A stretch of 64,000 nt of DNA from CAYUVH01 sp964448135. Lineage in GTDB: Bacteria; Verrucomicrobiota; Verrucomicrobiia; Limisphaerales; UBA8199. This document shows, piece by piece, positions 9,001-16,670 of this stretch (within the stretch, counting starts at the first letter, position 1; each line of letters starts with the position of its first letter). Under the pieces are notes generated by a model. That model had not been told where the DNA came from. It saw nothing but the letters and a program-made list of their open reading frames with translations, and ran no database searches. A program made the translations under genes and the position numbers. The stretch lies in assembly GCA_964448135.1 (NCBI GenBank), contig CAYUVH010000003.1:19277-83276 (forward strand), given 5' to 3'.

Positions 9001-11771
9001 CGGAAGAAGAGTCGCAGCAAAGTGCGGCACATCGCATCCAGCCCCAGCCACGCCTCGTGCGGCAGCAGCGCGAGCGAATAAAAACACTGCCCCAGCGGCC
9101 GGCTCGCGCTGCGCAGGATGCCGCGTCCCCATGAGAAGCGGGAGGACTCCCCGTTTCGCTTTAACGCATCCATTGCAATCGAAAGCAGGCTCGGTGCGAA
9201 CAACAAGCCCAGCACCAACAGCGTCCACGACCCGGCCACATCCGGGAACCGCAGCCACCCGAGCACGAACAGGGCAATCAGCGCTGCGGGAACCAACGAG
9301 CGCCGCAGATTGTCGAGAATCTTCCAGCGGGCCAGGGCATCGATGGGATTGGGAACCGCGCTCGCGTCCGCGCCCGGCACGCGCGCGAACAACCATCTGG
9401 CAATCTGCCAGTCCCCGCGCATCCAGCGATGCCGTCGCCGCGCGTCGGTCAGGTGAAGCGACGGCGAATCTTCAAACAGCGTGACATCGGTCACCAGCGC
9501 CGAACGCGCGTAACTGCTTTCCAACAGGTCGTGACTCAGGATGCGGTTCTCGGGAAACCGGTTACCCAAGGCTTTCTCGAAGGCGTCCACGTCATAAATG
9601 CCCTTGCCGATAAACGAGCCTTCCTGGAACACGTCCTGATACACGTCGGATACCGCGCGCGTGTAGGGATCAATCCCTGGCTCGCCGGAAAACAGCCGGG
9701 CGTAGCGCGATTTGGAGGCGCTCGGCAGACTGACTGCGACGCGCGGCTGCAGGATGCTGTAGCCATCCACGACCCGGTTGTGGACGGGATCAAGAATGGG
9801 TTCGTTCAGCGGATGAGCCATGGTGCCGACCAATTGCCGCGCGGCGTCGCGGGGCAGCTGGGTGTCCGTGTCGAGCGTGATGACGTAGCGGATGGCGGGC
9901 AAGCGTGACAGGTCGCCGGCGATGACGGAAAACTTTTCCCGGCCTTTGCCCCGCAGGAGCATGTTCAAATCCGAGAGCTTGCCGCGTTTGCGTTCATATC
10001 CCATCCACACTTTCGCCTGGGCGTTCCACAATCGGGGACGGTGAAACAGATAGAACATGCCGCCCTGTTCGCCCCGGTATTTGTGATTCAAACTCTCGAT
10101 GCCTTCCCGCGCCAGGCGCACCAGCGCTTCGTCGGTCGGCAGCGTTTCGGCATTGGCATCGGGAAAATCCGTCAGCAAAGCGAAGCAGGCGTTGGGATCG
10201 CGATTGGCGAGATAACGGACTTCAATTCCTTCGAGCAGGTCCTCGACGCCATGCGCGGTGGCGAGCATCGTCGGCACCACCACCATCACGCTGTGATCGC
10301 GCGCGATCCCCTGCGAGTAATCGAGCCGCGGCAGCAAGCGCGGCCGGATCAGGTGCGTCGCCGCCCAGTTGACCAGCCCCACCGCCAACTGGCTGCCGCA
10401 CACCAACGCCACCACGCCGGCGGCGCACAGCGCCCAAACCGGTGCCTCGGTGGCGAGCCCGAGCCCGACGAACGCGGCCGTTACCGTCAGCGTGATGAAT
10501 GCGATGCTGCCCAAAAAGCACAGGAGCGGCCGGCGGCGTGGCAAGGTGGAAAGCGCGGGCAGATGCAGGCCGGCGCTCTTTTTGAAATCGTCCAGGCCGC
10601 GCCCGTAGAGGTAGTAGCCCACGTGGCTGCGCCGTTTCTCGGCGTGGTTGCGCGCGCGGAACGCCATGTTCACCGCCTCGGTGGCGATGGCGCTCTCGGT
10701 CTTTTTGCTTTTTTTGGCGATTTCCTCCACCGAATGCCGGTAGGCATCGCGCGTCGCGAAATCCATCCGGCTGTAAACGCCGGCGGGGTCCGTGCGCAGA
10801 ATGCCTTCCACCGCGCTCAGGGATTCCACAAACTCGCGCCAATCCATCGCGTCCAGAAAACGCAGGCTCGTGATGCAATTGCCGACGGAGACCTGTTGCG
10901 TGGCCTGGTCCTGGCTTTCGCTTTGAACGAGTTGCGCAATCGTCGTGCCCCGCGCGGCGACCTGGTCCTCCAGCCAGTTGAGCGCCAGTTTCACCGAGGT
11001 GGAGGTCCCTTGCACCCGCCGCCAGAATTCCGTGACGAACGCCTGCGTCAACTCCACCCGTGACTTGGCCAGCTCGCCGACCACGATCACCAGTTCGGAC
11101 GGGTCCGTTTCGACGGTCTTGAGCATGCGGTCCGCCCATTCGTCCGCCAGATCGCGTTCTTCCCGCGCGATATTCAACTGGGCCGCGACGCGGCGCAGAT
11201 TTTCGATCAGGGCCAGCCGCAGCATGATGGGAACGGCCCATAGTTCGCCGAGCAGGAGCGGAGTGGCTTCCTGATAGGCCGCGATGAAACTCGTCAGGTG
11301 GCTTGCGTCCAGGTGGGCATCCACATGCGAGATCAATTCCAGCGCGAGCTGATACACGCGCGTCACGCCCTGCGGAGCGCAGGTGAGGCAGGGGAGCTCA
11401 CGGTTGAACTGCCGCGGCAGGTGGCGCCGTGCCATGCGAATCTGCTGCTCGATGAGGTAAAAATTATCCAGCAGCCATTCCGCCGCCGGCGTGATGCCCC
11501 GGATTTTGTCCGCGCGGAGGGTTTGGCGGTTGTATTCGCGCAGGCATTGTTCGTTGGATTTGAGCCGGGCGAGCAATGGATTGTGCCCGCTGCCAACGGT
11601 GACGCGATGGGATTGCGCCAGCGCGCGCGCGTGCTGTTGGAGCAGTTCGATGCTGAAGAGTTCACTGCGCAGCGGTGGCTCAGCCGCGGTCCTCGGATTC
11701 GCCCGGGCGTACTGAAAAAGCGCCGTCGCCCTGACCAGTCCGGCCAGAGCTTTGTTTCTTAAAGCCTGCAT
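3042..11771 (-). CDS. ndvB: Cyclic beta-1,2-glucan synthase (GT84 plus GH94-type domains)
   Basis: A single giant gene of about 2909 residues, close to rhizobial NdvB/ChvB and Brucella Cgs (about 2830-2870). In those enzymes one membrane protein initiates, elongates and cyclises beta-1,2-glucan from UDP-glucose, giving a periplasmic glucan important in low osmolarity. A soluble N-terminal region precedes membrane segments near residues 410-475. The glycosyltransferase domain carries DTDTQLP at about 634 and RRHRWMRGDWQI near 785. More membrane segments lie around 810-1000. A glycoamylase-like region and two carbohydrate-phosphorylase-like modules follow, the last with GDWNDGMN near 2585 and a cellobiose-phosphorylase-type C terminus. 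The frame opens at GTG 11846, but the extra 25 codons translate a palindrome (11796-11823), so I favour ATG 11771. No exporter gene (ndvA) is adjacent. Confidence 0.9.
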   Translation of the reverse strand: MQALRNKALAGLVRATALFQYARANPRTAAEPPLRSELFSIELLQQHARALAQSHRVTVGSGHNPLLARLKSNEQCLREYNRQTLRADKIRGITPAAEWLLDNFYLIEQQIRMARRHLPRQFNRELPCLTCAPQGVTRVYQLALELISHVDAHLDASHLTSFIAAYQEATPLLLGELWAVPIMLRLALIENLRRVAAQLNIAREERDLADEWADRMLKTVETDPSELVIVVGELAKSRVELTQAFVTEFWRRVQGTSTSVKLALNWLEDQVAARGTTIAQLVQSESQDQATQQVSVGNCITSLRFLDAMDWREFVESLSAVEGILRTDPAGVYSRMDFATRDAYRHSVEEIAKKSKKTESAIATEAVNMAFRARNHAEKRRSHVGYYLYGRGLDDFKKSAGLHLPALSTLPRRRPLLCFLGSIAFITLTVTAAFVGLGLATEAPVWALCAAGVVALVCGSQLAVGLVNWAATHLIRPRLLPRLDYSQGIARDHSVMVVVPTMLATAHGVEDLLEGIEVRYLANRDPNACFALLTDFPDANAETLPTDEALVRLAREGIESLNHKYRGEQGGMFYLFHRPRLWNAQAKVWMGYERKRGKLSDLNMLLRGKGREKFSVIAGDLSRLPAIRYVITLDTDTQLPRDAARQLVGTMAHPLNEPILDPVHNRVVDGYSILQPRVAVSLPSASKSRYARLFSGEPGIDPYTRAVSDVYQDVFQEGSFIGKGIYDVDAFEKALGNRFPENRILSHDLLESSYARSALVTDVTLFEDSPSLHLTDARRRHRWMRGDWQIARWLFARVPGADASAVPNPIDALARWKILDNLRRSLVPAALIALFVLGWLRFPDVAGSWTLLVLGLLFAPSLLSIAMDALKRNGESSRFSWGRGILRSASRPLGQCFYSLALLPHEAWLGLDAMCRTLLRLFFRKHKLLEWQTASETERSSRGSLLAHWVVMDIAPAFAAGLLIAVFMLNRAALPLVLPFALLWAGSPLIAWWVSRPIEHRVEKLSREQTRFARLMARKTWRFFETFIGPEDNWLPPDNFQEYPRPIIATRTSPTNIGMGLLSTLAAWDFGYLTLPQLSERLASSLRTMDRLEKYQGHYYNWYDTRTLQVLQPPYLSTVDNGNLASTLLTLRTGLLELADNPMPAPAMFSGLRDTLAGLKDFCQETHSANGKALLQRIDEFDVRLTGTPETLPAAMALLKATEEFLNGLPPRLSVDDDEEYRWWQQACLKLCRDHHDSLLAAYPWIKLPASSNWQAETQKLREHGLDDLWARLSAFPSRRQIETTLAYLPPADKDAGENKFLADLKAALREALGKAQERSRLLEALAARCDDNAMMDFSLLYVPSRKLFSIGYNVATHKLDPSYYDLLASESRLASYVAIALGQVPQAHWFALGRLLAGVNGHDALVSWSGSMFEYLMPQLVMPSYEGTLLDTSARAAVECQIEYAEQLGIPWGISESGYNLTDAQSNYQYRAFGVPGLGLKRGLGEDVVVAPYASAMSLAVAPRAACLNLEKLRQMGAQGRYGFYEALDFTVSRLPRGKSFALVQSYMVHHQSMAFLAMAQCLLDQPMQRRFLQNPFFKAAEVLLHERVPRHGAGLQVQELDTERAHEAVEPGETPFRVFSTPNTTNPEVHLLSNGRYHVMVTNAGGGYSLWNNVALTRWREDATRDCWGTFIYLRDRASSKYWSTAYQPVLRAASSYEAIFSQGRAEFRQRMEELDVHTEIAVSPEEDVEVRRVIITNHSSEERLIELTSFAEVVLNSAAADQAHPAFTKLFVQTEILRDKSAIICSRRPRTHTEQPPWMFQLMLVLSPEEGTASFETDRARFIGRGRDASAPLAMEEDGTLSDSSGSVLDPAVAIRRTVRIGAKETARAVLIMGAAPTRDAVIHLIDRYQDYLIAERGFELAWTHGLVTLRHLNATEPQAQLFGRLASALLFSQRQRRGAQNLLMQNRRGQRNLWSFGISGDLPIVLVRSTSAERLDFIREILQAHAYWRLKGLAADLVIVNDDESSYRQSMHDQIMTLIASGIEAQMLDKPGGIFVRRADQLSPEDHLLLQAAARMVFTDENGSLAEQMQRRERLLPVPPPLAPERPRRALQSPTAPAPRQLAFENGWGGFSENGHEYIITVHAGNPTPAPWANVIANPEFGTLISESGGAYTWSENCHEFRLTPWNNDPVTGLQGEAFYIRDELTGHSWSPTPWPQRGATPYVCRHGFGYSVFEHEEDGIVSELWVYVAADAPVKFARLILRNKSARRRYLTATGYWEWVLGELQQRSAMHVVTELDASTGAVLARNAYNTDFERRVVFAAASEPLMSFTCDRTEFIGRNGSPANPAGLGRQRLSGRVGAGLDPCTALQVNIELNPEEEREVIFKCGAAKDEEKARVLLKNYRHADSCRDAIYMVRALWNDVVGAVQVETPDPALNFLANGWLIYQTLSARIWARTGFYQSGGAFGFRDQLQDTMALIHSRPAILREHLLRAAAHQFREGDVQHWWHPPHDRGVRTQFSDDFLWLPYATSRYVEALGDTGVLDEKIAFLEGRLLKPDEESYYDAPRRSDERGTLYEHCLRAIRRGLRFGRHGLPLMGCGDWNDGMNLVGQHGQGESVWLAFFLWDVLHHFAPVARRRGDQDFADLCEAQASELRKNIEAHAWDGHWYRRAYFDNGEPLGSASNSECQIDSLPQSWSVLTGMHDPERSREGMRAVYEKLVRRDAHLIQLLTPPFDRSSLEPGYIKGYVPGVRENGGQYTHGAIWTVMAFAQMGETKRAWELFDLINPIRHSQTTQAAQRYKLEPYVVAADVYSMPPHVGRGGWSWYTGSAGWLYRLITETLLGLVLEVDRLRFEPRVRNDWKTFQINYRYRETQYQITLSSPLGIWTGPYKVELDGQMLPEQWLPLQDDHAKHKVRVIFGSVSQG

Positions 11772-11795
11772 GTAATTGTCGAGTTCCGTAAGGGT

Positions 11796-11823
11796 CCGGA
11801 GGGGCCGCAAGCGGCCCCTCCGG
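11796..11823. repeat. 13-bp arm GC-rich stem-loop upstream of the glucan synthase
   Basis: A perfect inverted repeat with 13-bp arms (CCGGAGGGGCCGC and its complement) around a 2-base centre, between the BON lipoprotein gene and the glucan synthase start. There is no T-run on either strand, so it is not a classical terminator. Its position argues for the downstream ATG as the glucan synthase start. Confidence 0.7.
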
Positions 11824-11876
11824 TTTCCCGAAGACTGCTTCTGCACAAATCAGGTCCGCCGGTTGGCCACCGGCCG

Positions 11877-12215
11877 CTACCGGACGACGGCGATGCGATT
11901 GTCCACTTCCTTCACGCCGGCCACATGGCGGGCGATCTTGGTGGCGTCGGCGCGGAGGCCGGAGGTGGGCACCACGCCCGTCAGCCGGACCGAGCCATAC
12001 AGGCATTCCACACTGACCTGGTTGTAGCGGAATTGCGTGCTGGAGAGCGCGCTGCGGACGCGCATGGCCACGTCGCGGTCGTCGTAGGCGACCTGCGGAG
12101 GCGGCGGGTGGTGATGATGATGCTCGCTCGCGCAACCGACCATACCGACACACAGCGCTGCGGTGCCCATGGAAAGGGAGAGCAGGAGGATTAGACCTGT
12201 GAGTTTCGATTTCAT
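11877..12215 (-). CDS. BON-domain lipoprotein (OsmY-like)
   Basis: Encodes 112 residues. A signal peptide (MKSKLTGLILLLSLSMGTAA) ends in a lipobox MVGC near residue 28, followed by a His/Pro-rich linker (HHHHHPPPP). A single BON domain fills residues 45-112: DVAMRVRSALSS, VECLYGSVRLTGVVP, and a VKEVDNRIAVV end. BON domains bind phospholipid or act in envelope stress proteins such as OsmY, so an osmotic or envelope role is likely. A second ATG lies five codons upstream; I use the one followed directly by basic residues and the hydrophobic core. It is divergent from nothing and lies upstream of the cyclic glucan synthase on the same strand, which fits osmoadaptation. The His run could bind metal, but this is untested. 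Confidence 0.8.
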   Translation of the reverse strand: MKSKLTGLILLLSLSMGTAALCVGMVGCASEHHHHHPPPPQVAYDDRDVAMRVRSALSSTQFRYNQVSVECLYGSVRLTGVVPTSGLRADATKIARHVAGVKEVDNRIAVVR

Positions 12216-12439
12216 AGCGTTGGTTCCCAAGTTCCCCGCGATTCCTTCCGGCCCGCTCCGAAGCTCGCATTCCTGATCATCGACAAGGAACTGACTATCT
12301 GAAGTTTAGCCAGCAACATGCCAAGGGGTTTATTGGTGAATTGGGCGGGATTCGGTGAAATGGCGGAGCGGATTGCAGATCGCAATTGCCGAATGCACGA
12401 TGAAAACCGTGCAGATTGCATCGCGCGCCGAAGGAATTC

Positions 12440-13999
12440 CTACGAATGGAAGCGGAAAACGAGGATCTTTCGGAGCCAGGCCGTGGGAATGGCCGGGCGG
12501 AAGCCGCGCGGGATGATGACGGAGTCGTTGTCGCCCTTGAGTCGGTCGGCAAGAGCGTTGAGGATGACGTTGGGCGTGCGGTCGGATTGCAGGGATTCGG
12601 ACCACTCGGCGAAGGTGGGCAGCAGGGAATCGATCGGCAAGCAACCCGCGTAATGCCCCGCCGCCTTCTGGCCGGCCATTACCTCGCGGATGTCGGAGGC
12701 GTGGGATTCGCCATCGCAGCCGGGCGCGACCGAGAGGTGATACCATTCGACGCCGAGGTCTCCCAGGATGCGGAGCATTTCCTGGTCGCGGCCTTTGGGA
12801 TCGCCGAGGGTGCCGCATACGATCGCATCGGCGCCGGTGTCCACGGAAATCACCAGGTCGAATTGATGGCGGTCTTGCAACCCGCGGATGAATTCGGCTT
12901 TGGCAGCGGAAGTCGTCGGCAGGCGAAAAACCAAGGGGCAACCGTCGTCGCCGCGCGGCATGCTCTGATCGATCCAGGTGCGGCCGTGTTCGCCAGATTT
13001 TTCGCGGTCGAGCTCGATGCGCTGCGGGGGCACGCGGAACACATGGGGCGTGACGGCTTCGAGCGTAAGTTCCACATGGCGCTTGGTGTTCGCGTAGATG
13101 AGGAGGGCGGGTTGGTGGGGCCGCAACGACTGCGCCAGCGCGTACGCCGAAATGATATCACACCCGCCGCCGGTCCCCACGACGAGGATGCGCCGGCCGG
13201 CAAGATTGGGAAAACTAAACGTCTGGTTCAGGAAGGCGTCCCGCGCGGCCGGTGCGGGCCAATGCCTGTGGCTCGCTTGGGCCACGGCTTCGGTGTGGCC
13301 TCCAGCTCGGGCGGTGGCTTGCAGCAGTTCGTTCAGGCGGGCGGGATTGAGTTCGGTGAAAGAGCGGCTGATGCTGCTCGCGACGAGGAAGCAGTTGGCC
13401 AGGCCGAGGTAGTCGGTGACGTTTTCCGGCGTTATCCCGCTCGCGATCGCGAGCGGATAATCACCGAGTCCGCCGCGCAACGCGGCGATTTTTTTTGGCG
13501 AAGCGGACTGGCCGGTGCCGGGGCCGCTGGTGGTAACCACGTCCATGTAATGGGTGGCGGTGGCGGCGGCGGTCGCGAGATCGGTGACCTCCCGCTGATA
13601 CTTGAACGCCACCCCGCCAAAATACAATCCATGCCAGCCGCTTCGTTCACGCGCGGCCGCGATGCGTTCGGCGGCGGGTTGGCCGGCCTGTTGCTCGTCC
13701 ACTTCCGCGTTGTCCACCCAGATGCCGCCGACATTTCCGTCCACGCGCTCGAATACTTGTTCCGGTTCGAGGTCGAGGCAATTGACGCCGAGCCAGAGTT
13801 TGGGAAACCGGGAGCGCACGTGACTGGCAAGCGCGAGCAGCACGCGCCAGTTGATGGTGTGATTGACGAGGAACACGCCAGCGCAGCCGGCTTGCGCGAC
13901 AATCTCGACGTTCCGATACACCTGGTCCGCCGACTCCGCATGGATGACGGGGAGCACGACGGCCTGCTGGGTTCCAAAACAGCTATGAAAAGCGTGCAT
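12440..13999 (-). CDS. Two-domain protein: TIM-barrel (BtpA-like) N-terminus fused to DUF1152
   Basis: Encodes 519 residues. Residues 1 to about 230 look like a (beta/alpha)8 barrel related to BtpA/nucleoside-type barrels: VVLPVIHAES, GVFLVNHTINW, LWLGVNCLDLEPE, GIWVDNAEVDEQ, YFGGVAFKYQ, DVVTTSGPGTG, PLAIASGITPENV. From about 265 the protein matches DUF1152: VVGTGGGCDIISAYALAQSL, VISVDTGADAIVCGTLGDP, GRDQEMLRIL. DUF1152 is widespread in archaea and scattered in bacteria without a known reaction; GTGGGCD is a glycine-rich nucleotide-type loop. The barrel keeps the SGITPENV phosphate-binding pattern seen in many barrel enzymes. It is transcribed toward the BON lipoprotein, 224 bp away. The DUF1152 call is fairly secure; the barrel family is approximate and the substrate unknown. 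Confidence 0.7.
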   Translation of the reverse strand: MHAFHSCFGTQQAVVLPVIHAESADQVYRNVEIVAQAGCAGVFLVNHTINWRVLLALASHVRSRFPKLWLGVNCLDLEPEQVFERVDGNVGGIWVDNAEVDEQQAGQPAAERIAAARERSGWHGLYFGGVAFKYQREVTDLATAAATATHYMDVVTTSGPGTGQSASPKKIAALRGGLGDYPLAIASGITPENVTDYLGLANCFLVASSISRSFTELNPARLNELLQATARAGGHTEAVAQASHRHWPAPAARDAFLNQTFSFPNLAGRRILVVGTGGGCDIISAYALAQSLRPHQPALLIYANTKRHVELTLEAVTPHVFRVPPQRIELDREKSGEHGRTWIDQSMPRGDDGCPLVFRLPTTSAAKAEFIRGLQDRHQFDLVISVDTGADAIVCGTLGDPKGRDQEMLRILGDLGVEWYHLSVAPGCDGESHASDIREVMAGQKAAGHYAGCLPIDSLLPTFAEWSESLQSDRTPNVILNALADRLKGDNDSVIIPRGFRPAIPTAWLRKILVFRFHS

Positions 14000-14472
14000 G
14001 CGCTCGTGGCATCACGCGGCTAAAAATGCGTGATGACGCCGGTTGATTAGCTTTTGCTCCTGCGCTCTTCGACTCCGAAGAGCGTAAACCAACCACGCTG
14101 GCGCGACCGCGTCAGCCGGAAATAGTGGGTTTACGACCGCAGTGTGCGCCGGGCGGGGATTGGCGTCAACTGCGGGAAAGGGCAGGTTGAACTGGCAGGG
14201 GTTATTGCAAAATGCATGAGTCATCTTCGTGCGTGTGCAAAAGGCATTTGGGCGTAATTCCGAATTCCTACTGATTATTAAGAAAAACGCAAGTTCCGTC
14301 CCGGCAGCCGCGTGGCACTTTCAGTGCTTGGGAGAAATGAGTTCATGGAATCCACGCCAGGAAATAAACCCGAAGCTGCGGCCGCCCAGAGCCCGTTTGC
14401 GGGACTTCATGTCTGTGGGAACCCCCTCGAATACTTGTGCCAGCCTCAAAGCTAACCCCCCGTAATGTGGAT
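14000..14472. other. Gene-free stretch with short palindromes and TGCA motifs
   Basis: No convincing gene is visible. GCTCTTCGACTCCGAAGAGC (an inverted repeat) lies near 14068-14087. TTGCAAAATGCAT near 14205 and TGTGCAAAAGGCAT near 14233 belong to the intergenic TGCA-motif set discussed in the findings. Confidence 0.5.
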
Positions 14473-14817
14473 ATGAAAACCGCGATTGCCTTGCTTGAAA
14501 TGGGCGAGCCGAAGCCCGCCAGTGACTTGATGGACACCCTGCTTCCGTCGCCGCACGCCGACTTGTTTGACGACGCCACCCTGGCACAGCCAGGCGTGCC
14601 GATCCTGGAGCTGAGCGAACCGCTCGAGCCCGCGGCGTTTGCGCAGGTGCTGGGCGAGTTGCCGGGGGGAGAGGATTTTTTGAGCATGCCGCTGCCGGAG
14701 CCGACGCTGCCCCAGGCCGAAAGGCCCGGCCCGGCGCGGATGATGCCGATGGGAAGAATTAATTGGGCGCAGTTGCAGGGTTTGGAACCCTACCCGGATT
14801 CGCCCTTGCACGAATAA
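14473..14817 (+). CDS. Hypothetical acidic protein
   Basis: Encodes 114 residues starting MKTAIALLEMGEPKPASDLM, acidic and rich in Pro, Leu and Glu, ending GRINWAQLQGLEPYPDSPLHE. I do not recognise the family, and no signal peptide or membrane segment is visible. The frame is also open 12 codons upstream. A plus-strand intrinsic terminator at 15144-15181 after the next gene supports transcription in this direction, rather than the long antisense frame. It probably forms a two-gene unit with the following gene, 7 bp away. The moderate confidence reflects the lack of homology evidence. Confidence 0.5.
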   Translation: MKTAIALLEMGEPKPASDLMDTLLPSPHADLFDDATLAQPGVPILELSEPLEPAAFAQVLGELPGGEDFLSMPLPEPTLPQAERPGPARMMPMGRINWAQLQGLEPYPDSPLHE

Positions 14818-14824
14818 CCTTCGC

Positions 14825-15100
14825 ATGAGCCTGAATCGACGCAAAGGAAGCTCGAGCGGCTGGAGCCAGTCGTTGTTTCCGTTCATGAACGGCGCCAGCG
14901 GCCCTGGCCGAAACCATGGGTTTTCGCCCGGTCCCAAGCTGCAGTTCTCCTGGATGTGGAAGCGGACGACCGCCAACCGCCAGCCGAATTGCCGGCTGAA
15001 CAACCGGTCCACCCCGAAACGAACCGTGGTGCGAATCGGCATCCGCTGCCTCCAGGGGCTCTGGCTGCCCCCGCGGTATCCATTCTTTGGTGCGTCCTGA
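14825..15100 (+). CDS. Hypothetical basic protein
   Basis: Encodes 91 residues, Arg/Ser/Pro-rich and basic (SLNRRKGSSSGWSQSLFPF, then RTTANRQPNCRLNNRSTPKR), without a recognisable domain or signal peptide. The main evidence that it is expressed is position: it starts 7 bp after the preceding stop and ends 44 bp before a strong plus-strand terminator. The basic protein next to an acidic partner could be a pair, but this is speculation. It may also be a non-coding transcript. Confidence 0.35.
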   Translation: MSLNRRKGSSSGWSQSLFPFMNGASGPGRNHGFSPGPKLQFSWMWKRTTANRQPNCRLNNRSTPKRTVVRIGIRCLQGLWLPPRYPFFGAS

Positions 15101-15143
15101 CTGGCCGTTAGTAATCGAAGATCTAGTCTTCCGCTCCACCCGC

Positions 15144-15181
15144 ATCCGCCGGCTGCCTCCCCGGGCAGGCGGATTTTTTTA
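15144..15181 (+). terminator. Rho-independent terminator
   Basis: Stem ATCCGCC/GGCGGAT with an inner GCC/GGC extension, followed by seven or more T residues on the plus strand. It ends the two small genes at 14473-15100. Confidence 0.8.
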
Positions 15182-15228
15182 GTCCGGAGGGGCGGGAGGC
15201 GCTGGATACACCCCCATACCCAAAAACC

Positions 15229-15600
15229 CGGTAACACGGTAACAAACCCCATAAACATTGGCTGAAAGTGACGTAAACCCGGTAACAAACCCGGTAACAG
15301 CCTGGTAACACGGTGCGCCAGTTTCTGGAAGAATCAAAGGGGGCGTATGAAAAGTGGGGATACGCCACGGGCCCGGGGGGAAGAGCTCGCGATTTCAAAA
15401 TAAGAAAGGTTGTACCTTTCGCGGCTTTAGGCGTCTTTAGGTGTTTTTCCGAGGGTTCTGACTGTACCTTGAGCGTCCCATTGGTGACTTTTCGTGTCCT
15501 TTGGCGTCCTTTGCCGCGGGTTTGCTTCAAAAAAAGCGACAGTGGCAATAGCGGGCAATAGGTGGCATTAGCTGGCTTTTGGCTGGCAATAGGTGGCGAA
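15229..15600 (-). repeat. Composite non-coding repeat element, copy B
   Basis: Positions 15229-15313 hold repeated GGTAACAAACCC / GGTAACAC units of about 11 bp. Positions 15410-15530 hold a T-tract array with GGCGTCTTTAGGTG-like units beside a GC-rich GGGCCCGGGGGG end. Positions 15542-15600 hold the same 10-mer series as copy A in the same order (GTGGCAATAG, CGGGCAATAG, GTGGCATTAG). No credible gene overlaps. Confidence 0.75.
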
Positions 15601-16261
15601 GGCTGAGGGTTTCCCGCCTTCGTCAGGGCTTCCGCCTACGTCTGACTACGGCGAGACAAGTCGGCGTGGCAACATGGCGCGGTGAGGCGTTAAAAGGCGT
15701 TATGAGGGTTAACCTTTGAACGATACAAATGTCGGCCGTGGCTCCAGCGCCCGCGGCGGGGACGGATTGGGTCGCAACTGTGTGAGTGTTCGGGCCGAAC
15801 CGGGAGCGTTCGCTTGAGCACTGTGCTCCGGCGCATGGGTGTGGACATGTCCGCCAGTCGGGATGCCCGGCTCCAGGGCAGGGTCCGAGCCGGAGGGGCA
15901 GGACGCCTGCCGCCACAGCACGACGCGATGATTCAAATGTCAAAGAACAACTTGTGCTTGATGCGGGTGCCCACGAAACCGGGAACCATTTCCTCCTACC
16001 GACCGATATTTTGCACAGCACTACAGGAGTGTCAAGCGGCCCCCGCACGAGAAGGCCTGGCCGTCCTCCCGGCCCCCATATAAGCAAAGAAGTGAGAGGA
16101 AATTGCCGGAAAAAGTGAGCGGCGGATAGGGCTGGGTGGACTGATGAATCTGGCCACACAGGGAAACATGGAGATCCGACCGCTTTCCGGCAATCAAGGC
16201 GATGGTGGCACGCCACAAAGTGGCGGTTGAGGGTTCTTGGTTGAGGGTTGAGGGTCGGAAG
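15601..16261. other. Gene-poor stretch before the terminase remnant
   Basis: Open frames here are Pro/Arg-rich on both strands and lack start-site or family support. Near 15880 there is a 13-bp partial match (GGTCCGAGCCGGA) to the 20-mer repeated at 17546 and 18107. I see no gene I can support. Confidence 0.4.
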
Positions 16262-16660
16262 ATGAGGCCGCTGGAGCTGGGGGATTTGAAGCGGTTTGTG
16301 GCGGGGGCGGATGTGTTTTCGCGGCAGAGCGATGGGTCAACGGTGGCTTCGCAGTATGCGAAGCTCGGGATTTCGTTGCGGTGCGCGAATACGGATCGGG
16401 TGAATGGATGGGCGGAGATTCTGAGTCGGCTCGGGGATCCGGGTGGCGGCGTTGCGCCACGCCTGTTTATTCACGAGCGGTGTGCGCGGCTGGTGGAGTG
16501 TCTGCCCGCGCTGCAACATGATCCGAATCGGCCGGAGGATGTGCTGAAGGTGGATGCCGATGAGGATGGCGTTGGCGGGGATGATGCGGCCGATTGCCTG
16601 CGGTATTTGGTGGCGACGAAGTCGCGGGTGGTGACGCAGAGGAAACTGCGGGGGCTGTGA
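16262..16660 (+). pseudogene. Remnant of phage terminase large subunit (C-terminal part)
   Basis: The translated 132 residues (MRPLELGDLKRFVAGADVF, then ASQYAKLGISLRCANTDRVN) continue with LFIHERCARLVECLPALQHD and RPEDVLKVDADEDGVGGDDAADCLRYLV. This is the nuclease-side C terminus of large terminase subunits in phages and prophages of this group, where the conserved end is DxDGxGGDDAADxLRYL. The N-terminal ATPase part is missing, and the upstream sequence is unrelated. It is therefore a truncated relic. A portal remnant of the same module lies on the same strand 4 kb downstream (20663). The frame itself is still open, so a residual product is possible. Confidence 0.65.
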
Positions 16661-16670
16661 GACAGGGCTG

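Noticed and set aside
12416..14023. 535-codon plus-strand frame over the DUF1152 gene
   Set aside because: Its translation is Gly/Ala/Arg-rich and lacks a family; the minus strand shows DUF1152 motifs.
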